This document shows, in pieces, positions 1 to 8,144 of a stretch of DNA of 50,002 bases. The DNA lies in the NCBI GenBank assembly GCA_900553865.1, contig USFC01000002.1:1-50002 (forward strand), written 5' to 3'. The notes under the pieces were generated by a model, which saw only the letters and a program-made list of their open reading frames with translations, made no database searches and was not told where the DNA came from. Position 1 is the first letter of the stretch. Each line of letters begins with the position of its first letter. The position numbers and the translations under genes were made by a program. This DNA comes from an uncultured Clostridium sp. (lineage in GTDB: Bacteria > Bacillota > Clostridia > TANB77 > CAG-508).

Positions 1-311
1 GACATTCAATAAAATATAATAAACACTACTATAGACTTATAAATAAATCTGGAAAGCCTATCTATTTCAATAAAGGTACAAAGTGTATAGTAATAAAAGC
101 ATTAGATGGATGTTTATTTGCAACAGTAGATGAATCAATATTTGCTTTAGAAGAAATACCAGAAGTACAAGCAAAATCTGTAAACTTTGATGAAGTAGAA
201 GAAACAAAAGAAAGAAAAGTGTATATTCCAAGAATGATACATCCATGGAAAGGAAAATCATTTGAAGAATTTATAAAAACGCAAAAACATCGCATAGAAA
301 ATGTCGCATAA
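1..311 (+). CDS. Transposase, C-terminal part (cut by window edge)
   Basis: The frame is open from base 3 to a TAA at 309-311 and gives 102 residues with no start in the window, so this is the tail of a larger gene. The end reads KVYIPRMIHPWKGKSFEEF and then a KHR, which resembles the C-terminal tail of DDE transposases of the ISNCY type (Y-I-P-x-M-x-H-P-W followed by a K-x-x-x-x-H-R stretch). The preceding part (KPIYFNKGT, IVIKALDG, FATVDESIFAL) fits the beta-rich C-terminal domain of such enzymes. The family call is from memory of the motif. A perfect 12-bp inverted repeat follows at once. Whether the enzyme is intact cannot be judged here. Confidence 0.55.
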   Translation, partial: HSIKYNKHYYRLINKSGKPIYFNKGTKCIVIKALDGCLFATVDESIFALEEIPEVQAKSVNFDEVEETKERKVYIPRMIHPWKGKSFEEFIKTQKHRIENVA

Positions 312-315
312 AAAT

Positions 316-348
316 ATTAGCACTAAACTATAAAAATTTAGTGCTAAT
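316..348. terminator. Hairpin after the transposase tail
   Basis: ATTAGCACTAAA (316-327) and TTTAGTGCTAAT (337-348) form a perfect 12-bp stem with a 9-nt loop. A short A/T run follows but no clean T tract. It is probably a transcription terminator; the terminal repeat of an insertion sequence is an alternative. Confidence 0.5.
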
Positions 349-409
349 AAATAAAAATTTTTAAGACATTTTCAAAAATGATTGACATTTTTTGCTGCAG
401 ATTTTTCTA

Positions 410-438
410 TTGACTTTTTTACTTTTTGAATATATACT
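410..438 (+). promoter_or_regulatory. Sigma-A type promoter of the NlpC/P60 gene
   Basis: The -35 TTGACT (410-415) and -10 TATACT (433-438) are separated by exactly 17 nt. They lie 42 nt upstream of the ATG at 481, which has a strong ribosome site (AGGAGG). A second TTGACA at 382-387 lacks a convincing -10. Confidence 0.75.
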
Positions 439-480
439 ATAACCACAATTTCTTTTACGAAATTAGGAGGAAGAAATAAA

Positions 481-1860
481 ATGAAGTATAAAAAAGAAGT
501 AGTAACAGGAGCAATAGTATTATTAATTAGTTTAATGTGTACTACAAAATCTATTGGAACTACAGCAATAGTAAATACAGATACACTAAAATTAAGAAAA
601 GAAGCATCTACATCTTCAACAGTTTTAGAATTGTTAAATCAAGGAGAAAAACTTGAAATTATAGAACAATCTGGAGATTGGTATAAAGTAAAAGTTAATA
701 AAATAACAGGTTTTGTTCACAAAGACTATATAAAAATTGATGAAGCTACAGAAACTAAATCAGAAGAACCAAAAAGCGAAAATGCTACAAGTAGCGAAAA
801 TACAGTTCAAAATGAAATTACCAATTCAACTGTAGAAGAAACAAATACAAGTTTAAACGAAACGGTAGAAGACGTTAATGAAGCTTATAACAATGCGGCA
901 AAAGAAGAAAATTCTAAAACCAGCATAATAGGAGAACAAACTTTAAAAACAGAAGCTAATGCGTATATTTTACCTTTAATAAATTCAAGTAAAATAGAAA
1001 ATTTAAAAAAGGATGCAAAAGTAACTGTATTAGATGAAGTTGAAGGATGGGCATATATTCAAACAGATGAAATAGGTGCGTGGATTAGAACAGCTGCAAT
1101 AAATATACAAGAGGCAAATGCAGAAAATACAGCTGGCAGCGGAAAAGCTAATAACGAAGAAACTACAAACAATAATGAGCCACAAGAACAAGAAATAGCA
1201 AGTAAAGTAATGTATGTAAATTCAGCATCAATTTATGTTAGAAAAGGACCTGCAACAACATATGAAGCCGTAGATACACTAATATTAAACAATCAAGTAA
1301 CAGTTATAGCAGAGTCAGGCGATTGGTACAAAGTAAGTTTAGCAAATGGAACACAAGGCTACATTGCCAAAAGACTATTATCAGCAAGTAAAACAGAAAC
1401 AACCGCAAGAGGTGCAGAAGAAAGAACAGCAGAAGAAGAGGCTTCAAACGAAGAAGTAGCAAATGCTCAAAGTGAAGTAACTTCAAAAGGAGAGCAAATT
1501 GCAGAATATGCAAAACAATTTTTAGGTTGTAAATACGTATATGGAGCGTCAGGGCCATCTACCTTTGATTGTTCAGGTTTTACAATGTATGTATATAAAA
1601 ACTTTGGAATATCTTTAAGCCATTCAGCAAGGGCACAAGCTAGCAATGGTACATATGTGTCAAAGGAAAATTTACAACCAGGAGATTTAGTATTTTTTAA
1701 AGACTATGAAACAATGGACGGAATAGGCCATTGTGGAATATATATAGGAAATGGAGAATTCATTCACGCATCTTCAGGGACGGGATATTGCGTTAAAATT
1801 TCTACATTATTATCAGGAAGCTACAACACTAGATATGAAACAGCAAGAAGATTAATTTAA
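481..1860 (+). CDS. Secreted SH3-domain NlpC/P60 peptidoglycan hydrolase
   Basis: This 459-residue protein starts with a signal peptide (KKE then a hydrophobic stretch to about residue 27). It has three bacterial SH3 modules (about 29-87, a degenerate one at 150-210, and 240-300), joined by Glu/Asn/Thr-rich linkers, and a C-terminal NlpC/P60 domain from about 335. The catalytic residues are visible: Cys364 in FDCSG, His417 in GHCGIYIG and His429 in FIHASS. The family cleaves D-Glu-type peptide bonds in cell-wall stem peptides outside the cell, and the SH3 domains bind the wall. It has its own promoter and stands alone before comEC. The role is likely cell separation or wall turnover; the exact bond cut is not shown by sequence. 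Confidence 0.9.
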   Translation: MKYKKEVVTGAIVLLISLMCTTKSIGTTAIVNTDTLKLRKEASTSSTVLELLNQGEKLEIIEQSGDWYKVKVNKITGFVHKDYIKIDEATETKSEEPKSENATSSENTVQNEITNSTVEETNTSLNETVEDVNEAYNNAAKEENSKTSIIGEQTLKTEANAYILPLINSSKIENLKKDAKVTVLDEVEGWAYIQTDEIGAWIRTAAINIQEANAENTAGSGKANNEETTNNNEPQEQEIASKVMYVNSASIYVRKGPATTYEAVDTLILNNQVTVIAESGDWYKVSLANGTQGYIAKRLLSASKTETTARGAEERTAEEEASNEEVANAQSEVTSKGEQIAEYAKQFLGCKYVYGASGPSTFDCSGFTMYVYKNFGISLSHSARAQASNGTYVSKENLQPGDLVFFKDYETMDGIGHCGIYIGNGEFIHASSGTGYCVKISTLLSGSYNTRYETARRLI

Positions 1861-1894
1861 AATAGGGGCAAATAAAAATACAAGAGGAGTGCGT

Positions 1895-4264
1895 ATGGAA
1901 TTATTTTGCATAACTATTGCATGGATATTTGGAATAATATGGGGGTTATACTTTAAAATAAGTATAGCCTTTTTTGTTGTACCAGTAATTTTTATAGGCA
2001 TATATTTAAGTAGAAAAAAGAAAATAAAGAAGTATTTTATATGGTTTTTAATAAGCCTTGTTATATCAAACTTGCAAATTACCTTATTAGAAAAATCTTT
2101 TAGTGAAAAATATAAAAATATAGGCGAAAACCTTGAAATAGTAGGAACGGTTATTTCAAACCCAATAGATAAAGAGTACAAAAATCAATATACTTTAAAA
2201 GTAGAAAAAATAGATGAAAATAAAAAATACCAAAATACAAATTTACAATTAAATGTAAAAAAAGAAAAAGAAAATTTGAGCTATGGCGATAAAATTATAG
2301 TAAAAGGAAATTTTGAAGAAGCAAGTACTGCTAGAAATGAAGGCGGTTTTAACTATAAACAATATTTAAAAACTAAGAAAATATATGGAATTGTAACAGT
2401 AGATAAAAAAGATGTGAAAGTTGTAAATAAAAATAACACAAATATAATTGAATTACTAGCAAATAAAGTTAGAAATTCTATGAAAGGAAAAATAGAGCAA
2501 AACATAACTGATGCAACATCAGGGCTGCTTTCAGGAATGCTAATAGGAGATAAAAGCAATTTACCAAAAGAAATACAAGAAGACTTTAGAAACAGTAGCT
2601 TATCACATATTTTAGCAATTTCAGGAATGCATGTATCATATGTAATGTTAGGAATAACATTTCTTATAAGCAAAATGAAATTTAGCAAAAAAATGTCAAA
2701 AATGATAACAATTGTAATTCTACTATTTTTCATTATTCTTACAGGAAAAACAGCATCTGTAGAAAGAGCATGCTTTATGAGCGTGTATGCTATTTTAGCA
2801 AGCCTGCTTCACAAAATGGCAAATGTATTAGCAAGCATTAGCATATCAATTTTAATTATTTTAATCATAAATCCATATTCAATTTTAGATATTGGCTTGC
2901 AACTTTCGTATGGCGGAACCCTTGGAATAGTGTTAATATATCCTATTTTAAAAAAATGTAAAAAGAGTAAAAAAGAAAAAGCAAAAGAGAACAAATTTCA
3001 AAAACTAATTCAAAAGATAAAAGAGAAAATACTTGATATTATACGCCTCACAGTAAGTGCAAATTTAGTTATATTTCCAATAATTTTATATCAATACAAT
3101 ACAATGTCATTTACATTTATTATTTCAAATTTATTAATATCATCAATAATAGGAATTATAATAATACTCGGCTTTATGTCAGTTTTTGCTTCATATATAT
3201 TTATGCCATTGGCTAAAGTAATGTTTTTTCTAACGCAAATACTTTTAAACATATTAGCGCAAACAGCACATTTATGTGCCAAATTACCATTTTCTAAAGT
3301 GTATTTCCCAACACCAAAAATATATGTAATACTTATTTACTATTTATTTTTAATTTACATCATTTTAGCAAAAAGAAACATAATATCAGTAAAGAAAATA
3401 AGCAAAAAAATATTTATAATATTCATAATAATAGTAATTATTTCAAACTTAATTGTAAAGGTAATTCCAAAAGAATTTACAATATCATTTATAGATGTTG
3501 GGCAAGGCGACTCTATGCTTATTTCAACTCCAAAAGGAAAAAGAATATTAGTAGATGGAGGAGGAACAAGAGATAGCGAAAACTTTGACGTTGGAAGGCA
3601 AACGTTAATACCATATCTGCTAAATAAAGGAATAACCAAGCTAGATTATATTGTAATATCACATTTTGACTCAGACCACGCAACAGGAGTTGCCCAAATA
3701 TTAGGAAAGATAGATGTATCAAGCATTATACTAACTAGACAACTTGAAGAAAATGATATTTATAGGCATATTTTATCTATTGCAAAAGAAAAAAAGATAA
3801 AACTAATTTATGTGAAAGAAGGTGATGTATTAAAAATTGGTGGTATAAAAATATCAATTATACACCCAGAAAACAAACTAATGATAAATAATCCAATGAA
3901 TAATAATTCAATAGTGTGTAAGGTAGAATATAATTCTTTTTCAATGCTATTAACAGGAGACATTGAAATGGAAGCTGAAGAACTTATATTAAGAAAAAAT
4001 ATAAACTTAAAAGCAGATGTATTAAAAGTAGCACATCACGGCTCTAAAACTTCTACTACTGGAGAATTTTTAAAAGCAATAAATCCTAAAGTTGCTTTGA
4101 TAGGAGTTGGAAAAAATAATAATTTTGGACATCCAAGCAATGAAGTAATACAAAGGCTAAAAGAGAATGGAACAAGAATATACAGAACAGATGAAAATGG
4201 GGAGATAAGCATTACAGTAAATAAAAAAGGCAGAATAATAAAAATACAGAGATGTATTACATAG
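1895..4264 (+). CDS. comEC: ComEC/Rec2 DNA uptake channel (hybrid gene: host 5' part, element 3' part)
   Basis: This 789-residue protein carries DNA across the membrane in natural transformation. An N-terminal DUF4131-like part (to about 170) precedes the multi-spanning competence domain (about 200-500) and a metallo-beta-lactamase-like domain (from about 520). Visible motifs are IDVGQGDS, LVDGGG, SHFDSDH (His590, Asp592, Asp594, His595) and AHHGSK. The ATG at 1895 is chosen because AGGAG at 1885-1889 lies 5 nt upstream; the in-frame GTG at 1889 overlaps that site. The codons after Asp594 come from the integrated element. The host's own 3' end lies at 29045 onward and is only about half identical at protein level by eye. 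The reading frame and domain are complete, so the hybrid is probably functional. Confidence 0.92.
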   Translation: MELFCITIAWIFGIIWGLYFKISIAFFVVPVIFIGIYLSRKKKIKKYFIWFLISLVISNLQITLLEKSFSEKYKNIGENLEIVGTVISNPIDKEYKNQYTLKVEKIDENKKYQNTNLQLNVKKEKENLSYGDKIIVKGNFEEASTARNEGGFNYKQYLKTKKIYGIVTVDKKDVKVVNKNNTNIIELLANKVRNSMKGKIEQNITDATSGLLSGMLIGDKSNLPKEIQEDFRNSSLSHILAISGMHVSYVMLGITFLISKMKFSKKMSKMITIVILLFFIILTGKTASVERACFMSVYAILASLLHKMANVLASISISILIILIINPYSILDIGLQLSYGGTLGIVLIYPILKKCKKSKKEKAKENKFQKLIQKIKEKILDIIRLTVSANLVIFPIILYQYNTMSFTFIISNLLISSIIGIIIILGFMSVFASYIFMPLAKVMFFLTQILLNILAQTAHLCAKLPFSKVYFPTPKIYVILIYYLFLIYIILAKRNIISVKKISKKIFIIFIIIVIISNLIVKVIPKEFTISFIDVGQGDSMLISTPKGKRILVDGGGTRDSENFDVGRQTLIPYLLNKGITKLDYIVISHFDSDHATGVAQILGKIDVSSIILTRQLEENDIYRHILSIAKEKKIKLIYVKEGDVLKIGGIKISIIHPENKLMINNPMNNNSIVCKVEYNSFSMLLTGDIEMEAEELILRKNINLKADVLKVAHHGSKTSTTGEFLKAINPKVALIGVGKNNNFGHPSNEVIQRLKENGTRIYRTDENGEISITVNKKGRIIKIQRCIT
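3662..3698. other. attL: left attachment junction in comEC
   Basis: Host codons for HFDS precede the GA core at 3674-3675. On the element side N5, CAAC (3681-3684), N6 and TGCCCAAA (3691-3698) follow. The element half-site is translated as part of ComEC (DHATGVAQ), so it serves both as coding sequence and as recombinase site. Confidence 0.75.
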
Positions 4265-4269
4265 AACAG

Positions 4270-4308
4270 AGCGAATTGATTAGAAATAATTAGTTCGCTA
4301 TATTTTTA
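4270..4308 (+). terminator. Terminator of the hybrid comEC
   Basis: AGCGAA (4270-4275) and TTCGCT (4294-4299) begin a stem of about 13 bp, with two G-T pairs, closed by a GAAA tetraloop (4283-4286). A T-rich run follows. It lies 6 nt after the comEC stop and inside the element, so the element supplies a complete gene end. Confidence 0.75.
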
Positions 4309-4336
4309 TGCCAAAATTTAAAAGGAGGAAATGAAA

Positions 4337-5032
4337 ATGAATGTAAATGTAAAATTTGTAACAGATGATAAATGCTGTGCTTATAGCAAGTACGGAATAA
4401 AGATTATTGATAATGAAAAATTTATAAAACCTGTAAAGGGAGCAAGGAAAGAAAAAATTGACCTAGTAAAATATATAGACAATGAAATGCTGGATATATT
4501 AAATATTGGTAAGAAAGTGTATTTTAAAGAGAAAATAAATGACAGAGAGATATTAGATTATGCAGACAAATATGGAATGTTTGGACTTATATTAGAACAA
4601 ATACTAGAAGATACAAAACCAAATTCAAAGTTTGATGTAAGAGGAATGACAATATTTTCAAAGGAATATGTAGAATCATTTGAACTAATACGATTATATG
4701 CAGGAAAGCTATATGAATTCTTATATAATATTGATAAAAAAAGCGATAGAATAAGAGTTCCTGCAATTCTAACAGATAGGAATACAGAGATAAACTTTGT
4801 ATTCAACATCGAGAATGATGTGACAGTAAAGGTTATAAGTTTGAAACAAGCGATAGACCTATATTTTACACTTCAAATTTCAAAGCCTGTAAGAACATTG
4901 AAAATATGCAAGTATTGTAATAAAGCTTTCTTTGCAAATAATATAAAAGCAAATTATTGCTGTCATAGTTGTAAGAATAAAGCCAATGTTTACAAATGCA
5001 GAGCAAAAGCAAGAAATGGAGGTGTAGAATAA
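4337..5032 (+). CDS. Hypothetical protein with C-terminal Cys-rich zinc finger
   Basis: About 231 residues, function not recognised. The C-terminus has CKYC, then after 14 residues CC-x2-C followed by a basic tail (KNKANVYKCRAKAR). This resembles treble-clef or CGNR-type DNA-binding fingers, where the last Cys leads into a short basic helix. The rest is mixed alpha/beta with no membrane segment. AGGAGG at 4323-4328 fits the ATG at 4337 (8 nt) better than the ATG at 4331 (2 nt). It is the first gene after comEC in the element, and its stop overlaps the next start by one base, so the two are probably translated together. A regulator of element genes is plausible but unproven. Confidence 0.6.
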   Translation: MNVNVKFVTDDKCCAYSKYGIKIIDNEKFIKPVKGARKEKIDLVKYIDNEMLDILNIGKKVYFKEKINDREILDYADKYGMFGLILEQILEDTKPNSKFDVRGMTIFSKEYVESFELIRLYAGKLYEFLYNIDKKSDRIRVPAILTDRNTEINFVFNIENDVTVKVISLKQAIDLYFTLQISKPVRTLKICKYCNKAFFANNIKANYCCHSCKNKANVYKCRAKARNGGVE

Positions 5033-5322
5033 TGAACACATCTGAAAGCATAGAATTTTTAAATAATATGAAAAAAGGACAATTTTGCACAGTGTATATT
5101 CCACTAATAAATGAAGAAACTATACCTATAACAGTAATGTATATGGGAAAAGATAGAGAAGGTAGATATAGATTTATGGACACTGGAAAATTTGTATTGC
5201 CACAAAAACTTATAGAACAGAAAGCAATAAAGGTAGATAAAGAATATAATGAGAATATAGCAAAGAAAATATATTATAAGTTTAAAAAATTACAGCAATT
5301 AAGAAAACAACAAGAAAGATAA
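5032..5322 (+). CDS. Hypothetical small protein, second gene of the element
   Basis: A 96-residue protein with no recognised domain. It has a beta-rich middle (FCTVYIPL, IPITVMYMGKD, YRFMDTGKFVLP) and a lysine-rich helical C-terminus. The start at 5032 is preferred over an in-frame ATG at 4996 because GGAGG lies just upstream (5019-5023) and the ATG overlaps the previous stop (TAATG). It is probably co-expressed with the zinc-finger protein. The next promoter begins right after its stop. Confidence 0.6.
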   Translation: MNTSESIEFLNNMKKGQFCTVYIPLINEETIPITVMYMGKDREGRYRFMDTGKFVLPQKLIEQKAIKVDKEYNENIAKKIYYKFKKLQQLRKQQER

Positions 5323-5330
5323 TTTCATAT

Positions 5331-5359
5331 TTGCAATTTTTAAACATATCTGCTACAAT
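5331..5359 (+). promoter_or_regulatory. Promoter of the 50-residue gene
   Basis: TTGCAA (5331-5336), a 17-nt spacer and TACAAT (5354-5359) lie 31 nt before the ATG at 5390. Confidence 0.6.
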
Positions 5360-5389
5360 ACAATAAATAAGTGAAAGGAGATGCTTTCA

Positions 5390-5542
5390 ATGAAAAGAAG
5401 AGTATTTAAAAAGGTAAAACTTACCCAGAAAGAATCTAACTTATTATTAAAAATTGTATTAGAAGAAAGAAATAGACTACTAAAAAATGGAGAATATACG
5501 GACATCGCAGATGATTTTATAATAAAAAATTATAAAAAATAA
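5390..5542 (+). CDS. Small basic protein, 50 residues
   Basis: A short ORF (MKRRVFKKVKL... ending IIKNYKK) with its own promoter, a good ribosome site (AGGAG at 5376-5380, 9 nt upstream) and a terminator directly after it, so it looks like a one-gene transcript. It is basic at both ends with a helical, leucine-rich middle. No family is recognised. Its position before parA could suit a small DNA-binding or regulatory protein, but nothing proves this. Confidence 0.6.
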   Translation: MKRRVFKKVKLTQKESNLLLKIVLEERNRLLKNGEYTDIADDFIIKNYKK

Positions 5543-5546
5543 TATT

Positions 5547-5581
5547 AAAAGAACTGTTTTATATATCAGTTCTTTTTTTTT
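5547..5581 (+). terminator. Rho-independent terminator
   Basis: AAAAGAACTG (5547-5556) pairs with CAGTTCTTTT (5567-5576), 10-nt loop, followed by more T. It ends the 50-residue gene. Confidence 0.85.
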
Positions 5582-5586
5582 ACATC

Positions 5587-5616
5587 GCTATTTCATTACT
5601 GAAGTAGCAATTTTTT
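5587..5616 (+). terminator. Second hairpin before parA
   Basis: GCTATTTCA (5587-5595) pairs with TGAAGTAGC (5600-5608) through one G-T pair and a TTAC loop, followed by AATTTTTT. It lies in the 5' leader of parA, so it may be a back-up terminator, an attenuator or an operator. Confidence 0.5.
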
Positions 5617-5637
5617 GTAGAATGGAGGTGAAGAAAA

Positions 5638-6462
5638 ATGTCAAAATGTAAAGTAATTGCAATTGCTAATCAAAAAGGTGGAGTAGGTAAAACTACAACT
5701 GCACTTAATTTGGGTGCAGGATTAGTAAGAGAAGGAAAAAGAGTATTGCTTATTGATTGTGATCCACAAGGAGATTTGACAGCATCATCAGGTTGGCAAA
5801 CACAAGATGAATTAAAAAATACACTTGCAAATGCACTAGATAAAGAGATAAGAAATGAAGATATAGAGCAACTAGGAATATTAGAACATAAAGAAGGCTT
5901 TGATATTTTACCATCTAATATTGAACTAGAATCTATTGAATTATCATTAGTCAATGTAATGAGCAGAGAGTATGTTTTAGATAATTTACTAGGTAAAGTA
6001 AAAGATAACTATGATTATATTATTATTGATTGCCGACCAAGTTTAGGTATGCTAACAATGAATGCTTTAACTGCATCAAATAGCGTAATAATTCCTGTTC
6101 AAGCACAATATCTCCCTGTAAAGGGAATGACACAATTATTAGAAACGATTAACAAGATAAAGTTTAGAATAAATCCTAAACTTAAAATTGATGGAATACT
6201 GCTGAATATTGTAGATAGAAATACCAACTTAACAAGGAATGTTATACAAAGCATACACGATAATTATGGAGAACATATCAAAATTTTTAATACAGTTATT
6301 CCAAAAGGAACAAAAGTTGCAGAAGAAAGCATATACGGAAAAAGTATTTTTGATTATGATAAGAAATCAAAACAAGCAATAGCTTATGAAAATTTAGCAA
6401 AGGAGGTAATTGAAATTGAAGCAAGACACAAAATTAGAGATGGGACTGAAAAGCTACGATGA
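5638..6462 (+). CDS. parA: ParA-family partition ATPase
   Basis: A 274-residue Soj/ParA ATPase. The deviant Walker A motif KGGVGKTT is at residues 13-20, followed by LIDCDPQGDLT and IIDCRPSLGMLT, the A' and B motifs of the family. ParA proteins form ATP-dependent filaments or gradients on DNA that move ParB-centromere complexes. The ribosome site is GGAGG at 5623-5627. parB begins inside the parA 3' end (overlap about 47 bases), so the pair is translationally coupled. In integrative elements such pairs stabilise the excised circle or its replicated form. No N-terminal helix-turn-helix is present, which fits a ParA not acting as its own repressor. Confidence 0.9.
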   Translation: MSKCKVIAIANQKGGVGKTTTALNLGAGLVREGKRVLLIDCDPQGDLTASSGWQTQDELKNTLANALDKEIRNEDIEQLGILEHKEGFDILPSNIELESIELSLVNVMSREYVLDNLLGKVKDNYDYIIIDCRPSLGMLTMNALTASNSVIIPVQAQYLPVKGMTQLLETINKIKFRINPKLKIDGILLNIVDRNTNLTRNVIQSIHDNYGEHIKIFNTVIPKGTKVAEESIYGKSIFDYDKKSKQAIAYENLAKEVIEIEARHKIRDGTEKLR

Positions 6463-7354
6463 CATTTTTAAATTAAACACAGGAAAAGATGGAAAAGCAG
6501 AAATGGTTGTAGTATTATCAATAGATGATATTGATGACTTTAAAAATCACCCATTTAAAATTAAGAATGATGAAAAAATGCAAGAAATGGTTGAAAGTGT
6601 AAAACAAAATGGTATTTTATTGCCAGTGCTTGTTAGACCAAAAGGCGAAAGAGGATATGAAATGATTTCAGGACATAGAAGAAAATTCGCTTGTAATCTC
6701 GCAGGAAAAAAAGAAATACCAGCCATAGTTAGAGAATTAACTGATGATGAAGCAACAATTCTTATGGTAGATAGTAATATGCAAAGAGAAGAAATATTGC
6801 CAAGTGAAAGAGCATTTGCATATAAAATGAAACTAGAAGCGATGAAACATCAAGGAAAAGATATAAATGAAACTTGTGACCCAATGGAACACAAGTTAAA
6901 ATCAAGAGAAGTTTTAGCAAATGAAGTTGGAGATAGTGCAAGTAATGTGCAAAGATATATTCGCTTGACTTATTTAATACCAGAACTATTAGAATTAGTT
7001 GATGAAAAAAGAATTGCATTTAGACCAGCAGTTGAATTGTCTTTCTTAAAATTAGAAGAACAAGAAGTTGTATTGGATTGCATAAAATGCTTGGATTGTA
7101 CTCCATCATTAGCACAAGCAATAGATATGAAAAAGAGAAGCCAAGAAAATTCATTAACAGCAGATAAAATAGATGAAATAATGTCTATTGAAAAAGCAAA
7201 TCAAATTCCAAAACTAAAACTTAATGAAGAACGATTTGAAAAAGTAATACCAAGTAAATATGTAACAACACAACAAAAAGAAGATTATTTGTATATGTGT
7301 GCCGAATATGTGCAGAAAAGGGAAAGAATGAAGCAACAACAATTATCAAGATGA
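6416..7354 (+). CDS. parB: ParB-family centromere-binding protein
   Basis: About 312 residues. The N-terminal ParB/Srx domain carries GHRR at residues 86-89, the CTP-binding box of the family, followed by NMQREEILPSERAFAYKMK and a helix-turn-helix (VLANEVGDSASNVQRYIRL). The C-terminal part is helical and basic. No ATG lies near the strong AGGAGG at 6401-6406; TTG at 6416 has 9-nt spacing, TTG at 6410 only 3, and the first ATG is at 6440. The gene overlaps parA in another frame. A short array of tandem repeats just after the stop (7376-7417) is a candidate binding site. No Spo0J-type parS is present nearby. Confidence 0.88.
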   Translation: MKQDTKLEMGLKSYDDIFKLNTGKDGKAEMVVVLSIDDIDDFKNHPFKIKNDEKMQEMVESVKQNGILLPVLVRPKGERGYEMISGHRRKFACNLAGKKEIPAIVRELTDDEATILMVDSNMQREEILPSERAFAYKMKLEAMKHQGKDINETCDPMEHKLKSREVLANEVGDSASNVQRYIRLTYLIPELLELVDEKRIAFRPAVELSFLKLEEQEVVLDCIKCLDCTPSLAQAIDMKKRSQENSLTADKIDEIMSIEKANQIPKLKLNEERFEKVIPSKYVTTQQKEDYLYMCAEYVQKRERMKQQQLSR

Positions 7355-7375
7355 AATTGTTTAACATTTTATTTT

Positions 7376-7417
7376 CCCCCTTTACAATACCCCCTTTATA
7401 CTAGCTATATACTAGCT
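7376..7417. repeat. Two short tandem repeats downstream of parB
   Basis: CCCCCTTTA occurs twice 14 nt apart (7376-7384, 7390-7398). TATACTAGCT occurs twice 11 nt apart (7397-7406, 7408-7417). They are the only C-rich runs in a very AT-rich gap. They could be ParB-binding iterons or operators of the next gene. Confidence 0.5.
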
Positions 7418-7455
7418 GAAAAGAGATATTATAAATATAAAAATAATAAATATAT

Positions 7456-7495
7456 AATTTGCACATTTGCAAAAAATGTAAAACGGTTTTAAAGT
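7456..7495 (+). promoter_or_regulatory. Promoter with upstream AATTTGCACATTTG box
   Basis: TTGCAA (7467-7472), 17 nt, TAAAGT (7490-7495). The 14-nt box AATTTGCACATTTG (7456-7469) overlaps the -35 and is repeated exactly before the gene at 20787, in the same position relative to its -35. Confidence 0.55.
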
Positions 7496-7517
7496 ATAGT
7501 TAAGGAGGAGATGTGAA

Positions 7518-8069
7518 ATGAAAGGAAAAATGATTTTTATAATAATTGCATTTGCTTTAATAATAATTGTGAGTATAGGTTATTTTGTTTATGGCAATAA
7601 AAATACAAGCTCAAAAATTGAAAATATAGCAACAAAGGAAGAAAACATAGTAAAAGATATTATCGTAACAAATGAAACAACTCAAAATACTATTACAGAG
7701 ATTATAGAACAAGAAAAAACAGAAATAGAAATACCAGAGCAAATAGAAATACAAGAAAAAATAGAAAAGCAAGAAGAAATCATTGCTGAAAATGAAAAAG
7801 TAATAGAAAAACCTATACAAAACAATAATGCTCCTAGAAAACAGGAAAAAGAAGTAAAACAAACAGAAATACAACCAAAAGAAAATATACAAATAACAAA
7901 TAAAACAATACCTATTCAAGAAAAAACGAACAATGATAGTTCTATAACTGAAACCCAAAAATCAGTAGAAATAGAATTAGATACAAGTACAAAATTTGAT
8001 ATTGATGATGGTGGTTATGCTGAATGGGGACAGCTAACAGAAGAACAGATGAAAGCATTAGGCTTTTAG
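7518..8069 (+). CDS. Membrane-anchored Glu/Lys/Ile-rich protein
   Basis: A 183-residue protein with one N-terminal membrane segment (about residues 5-25) and no lipobox. Then comes a long low-complexity stretch rich in Glu, Lys, Ile, Gln and Thr with an IEIPEQIEIQEKIEKQ-type pattern, probably extended or coiled, and a compact end (DDGGYAEWGQLTEEQMKALGF). The end looks conserved rather than random and may be a binding motif. No family is recognised. It has its own promoter and terminator and lies directly before the giant surface protein. It may be a surface or membrane accessory of the element. Confidence 0.6.
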   Translation: MKGKMIFIIIAFALIIIVSIGYFVYGNKNTSSKIENIATKEENIVKDIIVTNETTQNTITEIIEQEKTEIEIPEQIEIQEKIEKQEEIIAENEKVIEKPIQNNNAPRKQEKEVKQTEIQPKENIQITNKTIPIQEKTNNDSSITETQKSVEIELDTSTKFDIDDGGYAEWGQLTEEQMKALGF

Positions 8070-8092
8070 AAATAAATAAAATAAATTTTGAG

Positions 8093-8123
8093 AAAGGCAA
8101 GTTATTAGGACTTGTCTTTTTTT
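8093..8123 (+). terminator. Rho-independent terminator
   Basis: AAAGGCAAGT (8093-8102) pairs with ACTTGTCTTT (8110-8119), one G-T pair, 7-nt loop, then T's. It separates the membrane protein from the surface protein. Confidence 0.8.
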
Positions 8124-8144
8124 GCGAGGAGGAAAAGAAAGAAT

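Noticed and set aside
5581..7517. Spo0J-type parS near parAB
   Set aside because: No TGTTNCACGTGAAACA-like 16-mer was seen in the surrounding gaps.
8112..8144. Upstream start for the surface protein at 8112
   Set aside because: It lies inside the terminator hairpin and before the ribosome site; the signal peptide starts at 8145.
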